In this document: positions 1-6,285 of the stretch, one piece after another
Numbering within the stretch: the first letter of the stretch is position 1
Layout: each line of letters starts with the position of its first letter
Assembly (NCBI GenBank): GCA_036568605.1
Contig: DATCSE010000176.1
Location: forward strand, 1 to 8,579
Length of the DNA: 8,579 nt
Origin: DATCSE01 sp036568605
GTDB lineage: Bacteria; Pseudomonadota; Gammaproteobacteria; Burkholderiales; Burkholderiaceae_C
Direction: 5' to 3'
Position numbers and translations under genes: made by a program
Notes under the pieces: model-generated
Told to the model about the DNA's origin: nothing
The model's database searches: none
What the model saw: the letters and a program-made list of their open reading frames with translations, nothing else

Positions 1-1070
<1,070 letters not shown>

Positions 1071-1074
<4 letters not shown>

Positions 1075-1451
1075 GCACCATTCTGATCGTCGAGGACAAC
1101 GAGAAGAACATGAAGCTGGTGCGCGACATCCTGCGCCATCAAGGCCACGCCACGCTCGAGGCAGTGACCGGCGCCGACGGGGTGCGGATCGCCCGGGAAG
1201 CGAAGCCCGACCTGGTGCTGATGGACATCCAGCTGCCCGACATCGACGGCATCGCCGCGCTGCGACAGATCCGCGCCGATCCGCTGCTCGATGCCATGCC
1301 GGTGCTGGCCGTCTCGGCCTCGGTGATGCCCGACGAGCAGCAGAAGGTCATCGCCTCCGGCTTCGATGCCTTCATCACCAAGCCGATCGATCTGAAGCAG
1401 TTTCGCGACACGGTGAAGCGCTTTCTGGTGCACGGGCGTACGGGGTCATGA
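1071..1451 (+). CDS. Single-domain CheY/DivK-like response regulator
   Basis: This 126-residue protein consists of one receiver domain and nothing else. The acidic pocket is E8/D9, the phosphorylation site is D52 (LVLMDIQLPDIDG), the switch residue is S82 and the conserved lysine is K104 in the motif ITKPID. All are in the expected places. With no DNA-binding or enzymatic output, it must act by protein contact, as a phosphotransfer intermediate or as an allosteric partner, in the manner of DivK or CheY. The ATG overlaps the kinase stop by 4 bases and is preceded by a G-rich Shine-Dalgarno-like run (GAGGGGGG at 1059-1066). Its own stop overlaps the next gene in the same ATGA fashion. The upstream kinase is the obvious phosphodonor. 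Whether the phosphoryl group then moves on is inference. Confidence 0.95.
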
Positions 1452-2575
1452 GCGCCACGATTCTGGTCGTCGACGACACGCCGCTGAACGCGAAGCTGCT
1501 CGCCGATCTGCTCGCGGCCAAGGGCTACCGGACCGTCACCGCGGCCTCGGGCCCGGAGGCCCTGGCCAAGCTCGGCACCGAGGCGCCCGACCTGGTCCTG
1601 CTCGACGTGATGATGCCCGGCATGAGCGGCTACGAGGTCTGCGCGGCGATCCGCGCCGATCCGGCGCATCGCATGCTGCCGGTCGTGCTGGTCACGGCGC
1701 TGGACCCGGCCCAGGAGCGTGCCATCGGCCTGGACGCCGGTGCCGACGACTTCCTGAGCAAGCCGGTCGCCCAGACCGAGCTGCTCGCGCGGGTGCGCTC
1801 GCTGCTGCGCATCAAGCAGCTCTATGACGAGGTGCAGCGCCAGAAGTGCGAGCTCGCCGAGTGGAACGCGACCCTCGAGGCGCGGGTGCAGGACGGGGTG
1901 CGGCAGCTCGAGCGCGTGGGCCGGCTGCGCCGCTTCTTCTCGCCGCAGCTGGCCGAGGCCATCGTCGGCGGCGACACCGACGACCCGCTGAAGAGCCACC
2001 GCTGCGAGATCACGGTCGTGTTCCTGGACCTGCGCGGTTTCACCGCCTTCACCGAGACCGCCGATCCCGAGGAGGTCATGGGCGTGCTGCGCGAGTATCA
2101 CGCGGCGATGGGCCGGCTGATCCTCGAGTACGAGGGCACGCTGGAGCGCTTCACCGGCGACGGCATCATGGTGTTCTTCAACGACCCGCAGCCGCTGCCC
2201 GATCCCGCGCTGCGCGCGGTGCGGATGGCGCTGGCGATGCAGCGCGCGGTCGCGGTGCTGGCGGCCGGCTGGCGCCGCCGCGGCTATGAGCTCGCGATGG
2301 GGGTCGGGGTCGCGCAGGGTTTTGCGACGCTAGGCGGCATCGGCTTCCCCGGTCGCATCGACTACGGTGCGATCGGGACGGTCACCAACCTCGCCGCGCG
2401 CCTGTGCGGCGAGGCGCAGGGCGGCGAAATCCTGGTGTCGCAACGGGCCTGGGCCTCGATCGAAGAACAGCTGCACGCCGAACGCGATGGCCTGGCGTGC
2501 GCCGAACCGGCGGGCGAATTCGCGTTGAAGGGGTTCCACCGGCCGGTGCCGGCGTTCCGGCTGGTCGCGCGATAG
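1448..2575 (+). CDS. Response regulator with class III adenylate/guanylate cyclase output domain
   Basis: This 375-residue two-domain protein starts with a receiver (about 4-120) carrying D9/D10, phospho-acceptor D53 (LVLLDVMMPGMSGYE), T83 and K105 (LSKPV). A helical, charged linker (about 124-165) looks like a coiled-coil signalling helix. A class III nucleotidyl cyclase domain follows (about 185-375). Metal-binding aspartates D194 (FLDLRGFTAF) and D238 (ERFTGDGIMVFF) are present, as are the transition-state residues N314 and R318 (TNLAARLC). The likely product is cAMP or cGMP, made in the cytoplasm under phosphorylation control. Two purine-selecting positions differ from the textbook residues. 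R234 sits where adenylate cyclases have Lys, and G307 sits where Asp or Thr is usual. Substrate preference is therefore left open. Similar motifs recur in proteobacterial receiver-cyclases, so this is probably a functional subfamily and not a degenerate enzyme. The start overlaps the previous stop (ATGA). Confidence 0.93.
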   Translation: MSATILVVDDTPLNAKLLADLLAAKGYRTVTAASGPEALAKLGTEAPDLVLLDVMMPGMSGYEVCAAIRADPAHRMLPVVLVTALDPAQERAIGLDAGADDFLSKPVAQTELLARVRSLLRIKQLYDEVQRQKCELAEWNATLEARVQDGVRQLERVGRLRRFFSPQLAEAIVGGDTDDPLKSHRCEITVVFLDLRGFTAFTETADPEEVMGVLREYHAAMGRLILEYEGTLERFTGDGIMVFFNDPQPLPDPALRAVRMALAMQRAVAVLAAGWRRRGYELAMGVGVAQGFATLGGIGFPGRIDYGAIGTVTNLAARLCGEAQGGEILVSQRAWASIEEQLHAERDGLACAEPAGEFALKGFHRPVPAFRLVAR

Positions 2576-2597
2576 GCACGAGAAGGGCCGGCACCGG
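2543..2597. terminator. Inverted repeat across the convergent gene junction, possible bidirectional terminator
   Basis: A perfect 11-bp inverted repeat has arms CCGGTGCCGGC (2543-2553) and GCCGGCACCGG (2587-2597). The 33-base loop contains the cyclase stop codon. The two flanking genes converge here with only 27 bases between their stops. The stem is very GC-rich and could pause polymerase in both directions. There is no T tract on either side, so it is not a classical intrinsic terminator. The terminator role is inference. Confidence 0.3.
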
Positions 2598-2602
2598 GCT
2601 GC

Positions 2603-3688
2603 TCAGCGCTGCGCCAGCCCGCGCACCGCGCCGTAGGCCGCATCGAAGGCCTGCTCGAGGATGCGTGCCTTCCATGCGTCGGTGTCGGTGTAGAACGCGT
2701 CGCGGATCTGCTGCTTGATCGCGCGCTGCTGCGCCTCGGGCGCTTCGGGGTGCAGCTCCAGCCACTGGTCGGCGCGCAGCGCGTTCAGCATCTCGGGCAG
2801 CGGGATCGTCCCGTACTCGAGCGCGATGCCGGTGTACTCCGCCTGTGCGCATTCCTCGTAGATCGCGAGCCACATCAGGCCCTGCAGCGGCGCCGACGAC
2901 GAGCTGCCGTCGTAGATCGACGTGATATCCGGCCCCCACCAGTCGCGGGCGCGCGCGAACGCTTCGGCGTCGTCGCGGCACGCGAAGATGCGCTCGCCGA
3001 CGCCGCTGGGCCCGAGCCCGGTATGGAAGTCGATCCAGCCCAGGCGGCGGCAGGCGCGCGCATGGTCGCGCAGCACATGGCGCAGCGTGACGTGACTCCA
3101 GGTCGGGTTGCGGCCGCCGTAGAACACGCCCTCCGGGTGCGTGTACTGGCCGCCCGAGATCGCGGCCTGCAGCGCGGCCGGGCCGTGCTGCTGCGCAAAC
3201 GCCGCGAGGCCGGCCTCGACCTCCGGCTTCGGCGGCCAGTCGTGCGGCACGATCAGGCCGGCAAGCTCTTCGTACGCCGGGTTGGCCGGCAGCGGCTTGC
3301 CGAAGTCGTGGAAGTTGCGGTTCAGGTCGACGTTCTCGTGCGTGGTGCGCCGCCACCACGAGAAGCCGTACGGATTCAGCGCGTGCACGTACAGCACCGC
3401 GACGCCGGCTTCGTGCACCGTGCGGCGCCAAGCCGCGTCCCCCAGCAGCGCGACCTGCACGCCCGAGCCGCAGAAGCCTTCGACGCCGTGGCAGGCGCTG
3501 GTCAGCAACAGCAGCGAGGTGGCGTCCTTCGGTCCGTCGAGCGCGACGTCCATCGCGAGCTGCTCGTCGTCGCGGCCCAGCATCGGGTGCACGTGGCTTT
3601 CGACGTCGAGGTCCGCGGCTTCGGCGGCGGCGAGGAATTTGGCGCGGGCCTCGGCGTAGGTCTGCGAAAAGTGGGTCGACGCGCTCAT
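2603..3688 (-). CDS. DUF2817 / M14-type zinc hydrolase
   Basis: This 361-residue protein is of the DUF2817 family (PF10994), related to M14 zinc carboxypeptidases and succinylglutamate desuccinylase-like deacylases. The zinc site is readable as H67-x-x-E70 (SACHGVEGFCGS) with the third ligand H222 (WIDFHTGLGPSG). The arginine-containing stretch HENVDLNRNF (117-126, R124) and the C-terminal glutamate E291 (ALEYGTIP), the likely catalytic base, complete the M14 pattern. No signal peptide or membrane segment is visible, so it is probably cytoplasmic. The natural substrate of this family is not established, and removal of an acyl or amino acid group from a small amide is the reasonable guess. It starts 4 bases after the M20D gene's stop with no clear Shine-Dalgarno sequence, which points to translational coupling. 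ATG at 3688 is preferred because homologues begin close to this N-terminus. Confidence 0.9.
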   Translation of the reverse strand: MSASTHFSQTYAEARAKFLAAAEAADLDVESHVHPMLGRDDEQLAMDVALDGPKDATSLLLLTSACHGVEGFCGSGVQVALLGDAAWRRTVHEAGVAVLYVHALNPYGFSWWRRTTHENVDLNRNFHDFGKPLPANPAYEELAGLIVPHDWPPKPEVEAGLAAFAQQHGPAALQAAISGGQYTHPEGVFYGGRNPTWSHVTLRHVLRDHARACRRLGWIDFHTGLGPSGVGERIFACRDDAEAFARARDWWGPDITSIYDGSSSSAPLQGLMWLAIYEECAQAEYTGIALEYGTIPLPEMLNALRADQWLELHPEAPEAQQRAIKQQIRDAFYTDTDAWKARILEQAFDAAYGAVRGLAQR

Positions 3689-3692
3689 GGAA

Positions 3693-4889
3693 TCAGCGCC
3701 GCGGTGTCGCCAGCCACTTCTCGGCCAGGTTGACCCACAGCGTCGCGCCCAGCGGGATCAGCTCGTCGTTGAAGTCGTAGCTGGGGTTGTGCAGCATGCA
3801 GGGGCCCAGGCCGTGGCCGCCGGCGCGGTGGCTGCCGTCGCCGTTGCCGATCAGGAAGTAGCAGCCGGGCTTCTCGAGCAGGAAGTAGCTGAAGTCCTCG
3901 GCGCCCATCGTCGGCTCGAACAGCTGCACGTTCTCGGCGCCGACCAGGTCGACCATCACCTTGCGCGCGAACTCGGTCTCGGCGTCGTGGTTGATCGTCG
4001 GCGGGTAGTTGCGCACGAACTCGAAGTCGCATTCGACGCCGAACGCGGCGCAGGTGTGCTCGGCGACCTCCTGCATGCGCTTTTCGATCAGGTCCAGCAC
4101 CTCCAGCGTGAAGGTGCGCACCGTGCCCTGCAGCTCGCACGAATCGGGCACGACGTTGGTCGCCTCGCCGGCATGGATCATCGTCACCGAGATCACGCCG
4201 GCGTCGATAGGCCGCTTGTTGCGCGTGACGATGGTCTGGAATGCCTGCACCATCTGGCAGGCGACCGGCACCGGGTCCAGCCCGAGGTGCGGCATCGCGG
4301 CGTGCGAGCCCTTGCCGCGGATCGTGATCCTGAATTCGTTGCTGCTCGCGAACACCGGGCCCGAGCGCAGCGCGAACTGGCCGGCGGCCATGCCGGGCCA
4401 GTTGTGCGCGCCGAACACGGCCTCCATCGGGAACTTGTCGAACAGGCCGTCCTTGATCATCTCGCGCGCGCCGCCGCCGCCTTCTTCGGCCGGCTGGAAG
4501 ATCAGGTAAACAGTGCCGTCGAAGTTGCGGTGCTTCGCGAAGTGCTTGGCCGCGGCCAGCAGCATTGCGGTGTGGCCGTCATGCCCGCAGGCGTGCATCT
4601 TGCCCGGGTGCTTGCTTGCGTGCGCGAAGGTGTTCTTCTCGGTCATCGGCAGCGCGTCGATGTCGGCGCGCAGGCCGACGGCGCGGCTGCTCGTGCCGTT
4701 CTTGAGGATGCCGACCACGCCGGTCGTGCCCAGCCCGCGATGGACCGGGATGCCCCAGTCGGCGAGCGCCTTCGCGATCACGTCGGCGGTGCGCTGCTCT
4801 TCGAAGCAGAGCTCGGGGTGGGCGTGTATGTCGCGGCGCAACGCGGCGATGGACGCGGCGTCGGCCAGTATCGATTCGATCAGGCGCAT
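3693..4889 (-). CDS. M20D family amidohydrolase (hippurate hydrolase/aminoacylase-like)
   Basis: This 398-residue dinuclear-metal amidohydrolase is of peptidase family M20D, the group with hippurate hydrolase, N-acyl-amino-acid amidohydrolases and IAA-amino acid hydrolases. Motifs in order: HAHPELCFEE (22-31), GLRADIDALPM (72-82), and MHACGHDGHTAM (98-109) with metal ligands C101 and H103. Next come PAEEGGGGA with catalytic base E135 and ligand E136, H162, the dimerisation/lid-domain motif GKGSHAAMPH (192-201), MGAEDFSYF (328-336), and the last ligand H367 (CMLHNPSYDFND). The Cys ligand in place of Asp is the M20D signature. Expected chemistry is hydrolysis of N-acyl or amide-linked amino acids, releasing an amino acid and a carboxylic acid. 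It has no signal peptide, so it acts in the cytoplasm. The exact substrate cannot be assigned. A strong AAGGAG lies 5 bases upstream of the ATG. It is followed 4 bases on by a second hydrolase gene. Confidence 0.95.
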   Translation of the reverse strand: MRLIESILADAASIAALRRDIHAHPELCFEEQRTADVIAKALADWGIPVHRGLGTTGVVGILKNGTSSRAVGLRADIDALPMTEKNTFAHASKHPGKMHACGHDGHTAMLLAAAKHFAKHRNFDGTVYLIFQPAEEGGGGAREMIKDGLFDKFPMEAVFGAHNWPGMAAGQFALRSGPVFASSNEFRITIRGKGSHAAMPHLGLDPVPVACQMVQAFQTIVTRNKRPIDAGVISVTMIHAGEATNVVPDSCELQGTVRTFTLEVLDLIEKRMQEVAEHTCAAFGVECDFEFVRNYPPTINHDAETEFARKVMVDLVGAENVQLFEPTMGAEDFSYFLLEKPGCYFLIGNGDGSHRAGGHGLGPCMLHNPSYDFNDELIPLGATLWVNLAEKWLATPRR

Positions 4890-4894
4890 GCTGG

Positions 4895-4900
4895 CTCCTT
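4895..4900 (-). promoter_or_regulatory. Ribosome binding site of the M20D gene
   Basis: On the minus strand AAGGAG lies 5 bases before the ATG at 4889. It is the best Shine-Dalgarno match in the window and fixes that start. It also implies the M20D gene has its own efficient initiation and does not depend on coupling to the binding-protein gene upstream. Confidence 0.8.
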
Positions 4901-4916
4901 GCAGGCATCGTGCCCG

Positions 4917-4932
4917 GCCGCCGTGCGGCGGC
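4917..4932. repeat. Perfect 6-bp GC hairpin in the M20D leader
   Basis: GCCGCC (4917-4922) and GGCGGC (4927-4932) form a perfect inverted repeat around a 4-base loop. It lies between the binding-protein stop and the M20D ribosome binding site. There is no adjacent T tract on the minus strand, so it is a weak candidate for a pause, an mRNA-processing or a stabilising element. A chance match in GC-rich DNA is possible. Confidence 0.35.
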
Positions 4933-4982
4933 TCGGGGACGGCGGAAAAGCCAGTTTAGCGCCGGGAAAAGACAGGCGCGCC

Positions 4983-6107
4983 TCAGCGCCTTACTTTGCC
5001 GTCCTCGGTCAGCATCGAGATGTCGACGAAGCTGGACGCGACGTGCCGCTTCGGCCCGAAGTCCACGTTGAAGCCCCCGAAGCTCATGTTCTGCAGCGAC
5101 TCGAGCCCGTTGACCAGTGCGTCGCGGCCCGGGTTGCGGCCCGCCCGCTTCAGCCCTTCGGCGAGCACCTTCGCGGCCATGTAGCCTTCCATGCTCGAGT
5201 AGTTCGCGGTCGCGTCGGCGCCGGCCTTGCGCACCGCGTCGAGGTATTCGCGCGAGATCGCGGTGGTCGTGGAGAACGGGAACGGCATCACCTGGCTGAC
5301 CAGGATGCCGCGGCCTTCCTTGCCCAGCTCGTCGGCCAGCGCCTGCGTGCCGACGAACGAGACGTTGAAGAACTGGCCGCCGAAGCCGGCCTTGCGGGCC
5401 TCGCGGATGAACGCGGCGCACGACTTGTAGGCGCTGATCTGCACCACCGCGTCGGGCAGCTTGGGCACGATTTCCTTGATCGCCGCGGCGACGTCCACCG
5501 TGTTGCGCTCCACCGTCCCGAGCGCGACCGGCTCCAGGCCCAGCGGCTTCAACGCCCGCTTCACGCCCTCGAGGCCGGCCTTGCCGTACGAGTCGTTCTG
5601 GTAGAAGACCGCGATCTTCTTCAGCCCGAGGTGGGTCAGCTGCTTGACGATCAGCGCGGTCTCGTCGTAGTACGACGCGCGGACGTGGAACACCGACTTG
5701 TTGAACGGCTCGCGCAGCGCCTCGGCGCCGGTGAACGGGCCGAAGAACGGGATCTTGCTGTCGCTGACCAGCGGCAACGCGGCCAGGCAGGTCGGCGTGC
5801 CGACGTAGCCGAACAGCGCGAACACGTCGTCCTTGATGAACTTCTCGGTGTTGGCCTTGCAGCGGTCCGGCTCGTAGCCGTCGTCCAGCGTGCGCAGCTC
5901 GATCTGCGCGCCGTTGATGCCGCCGGCGGCGTTCAGCGAGTCGAAGTAGATGCGCGCGCCCTTGTTCATCTGGATGCCCAGCTGCGCAGCGGGGCCGCTG
6001 AACGCGGCGGACTGGCCCAGCACGAGGCGGCTGCCCTGCGCCAGCGCAGGCAGCGAGATCGCCGCAGTGGCGGCGGCGATGCGTTTGACGGCATCACGTC
6101 GATTCAT
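4983..6107 (-). CDS. ABC transporter periplasmic substrate-binding protein, branched-chain amino acid (LivK/Peripla_BP_6) type
   Basis: This 374-residue periplasmic binding protein is of the type I, leucine/isoleucine/valine-like fold. The N-terminus MNRRDAVKRI followed by a hydrophobic Ala-rich stretch and ALA-Q at 21-24 is an export signal. The Arg pair resembles a Tat signal but also fits Sec. The mature part begins with a LVLGQSAAFSGPA strand (28-40) and continues with LNAAGGINGAQIELRTLDDGYEPDR (58-82 region), GYVGTPTCLAALPLV (100-114), and IPFFGPFTGAE (119-129). The hinge segment IAVFYQNDSYGKAG (165-178) follows, and all of these are family hallmarks. C83 and C107 could form a disulphide. 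The chosen ATG gives a proper signal peptide and has AGGGA 9 bases upstream. A longer in-frame start at 6293 would put 62 non-signal residues in front and overlap the divergent gene. No permease or ATPase is encoded nearby, so it must use subunits from elsewhere. Ligand: likely an amino acid, peptide or aromatic amide, by neighbourhood only. Confidence 0.93.
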   Translation of the reverse strand: MNRRDAVKRIAAATAAISLPALAQGSRLVLGQSAAFSGPAAQLGIQMNKGARIYFDSLNAAGGINGAQIELRTLDDGYEPDRCKANTEKFIKDDVFALFGYVGTPTCLAALPLVSDSKIPFFGPFTGAEALREPFNKSVFHVRASYYDETALIVKQLTHLGLKKIAVFYQNDSYGKAGLEGVKRALKPLGLEPVALGTVERNTVDVAAAIKEIVPKLPDAVVQISAYKSCAAFIREARKAGFGGQFFNVSFVGTQALADELGKEGRGILVSQVMPFPFSTTTAISREYLDAVRKAGADATANYSSMEGYMAAKVLAEGLKRAGRNPGRDALVNGLESLQNMSFGGFNVDFGPKRHVASSFVDISMLTEDGKVRR

Positions 6108-6115
6108 GGCAAGGT

Positions 6116-6120
6116 TCCCT
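6116..6120 (-). promoter_or_regulatory. Ribosome binding site of the substrate-binding protein gene
   Basis: AGGGA on the minus strand lies 9 bases before the ATG at 6107. The spacing is acceptable, and this supports 6107 over the in-frame ATG at 6293, which has no such sequence. Confidence 0.55.
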
Positions 6121-6198
6121 GGTGATCCGGTGGCATGGTGCGTCGAGGCGCCCGTGTGCTCTGTGGCACGTACCGGAAGGTCGAAACGGTGTTCGTCC

Positions 6199-6230
6199 GA
6201 CAGCATATCCTTTAGGCGGCTGACAGCATA
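6199..6230. repeat. Direct repeat of GACAGCATA, possible operator
   Basis: The 9-mer GACAGCATA occurs at 6199-6207 and again at 6222-6230, 23 bases apart start to start (about two helical turns), inside the divergent promoter region. A tandem recognition site for a regulator controlling one or both flanking genes would look like this. No regulator gene is adjacent, and the role is inference. Confidence 0.35.
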
Positions 6231-6285
6231 GGCCGCAGGCGCCCTGCAACACGCGTGCCGAATGCTGCTGTGCAATAGTTCACCC

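Larger units (their letters stand above)
4890..4982 (-). other. Intergenic spacer between binding-protein and M20D genes
   Basis: This 93-base non-coding gap separates two genes read in the same direction. It contains a GC hairpin (4917-4932), the palindrome GGCGCGCC (4975-4982) just after the upstream stop, and two short CTTTTCC tracts. No convincing -35/-10 pair is seen. The gap is too short to prove separate transcription, so the three minus-strand genes may be one operon with attenuation or an internal promoter. Confidence 0.5.
6108..6285. promoter_or_regulatory. Divergent intergenic region with promoters for both flanking genes
   Basis: These 178 bases lie between the start of the binding-protein gene (leftward) and the molybdoenzyme gene (rightward), so promoters for both must be here or in the adjacent coding ends. 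On the minus strand TATGCT occurs twice and could serve as a -10. On the plus strand CAATAG (6273-6278) is a weak -10 candidate just before the molybdoenzyme ATG. None has a good -35 partner, so assignment is tentative. Base composition is visibly less GC-rich around 6199-6230 and 6271-6280. Confidence 0.5.

Noticed and set aside
1268..1663. 16-base identical stretch at 1268-1283 and 1648-1663
   Set aside because: Both copies encode the same IRADP segment at equivalent positions of two homologous receiver domains, so this is paralogy plus shared codon use and not a mobile or regulatory repeat.
2382..3431. 349-codon minus-strand frame overlapping the DUF2817 gene and the cyclase end
   Set aside because: It is in a different frame from the well-supported DUF2817 protein, Arg/Ala/Pro-rich, and without recognisable motifs.
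3687..6125. Very long open frame on the plus strand (812 codons) opposite the three minus-strand genes
   Set aside because: It lies antisense to three genes with complete catalytic motifs and reads through their junctions. Its translation is Arg/Ala/Val/Asp-rich low-complexity sequence typical of GC-rich shadow frames.
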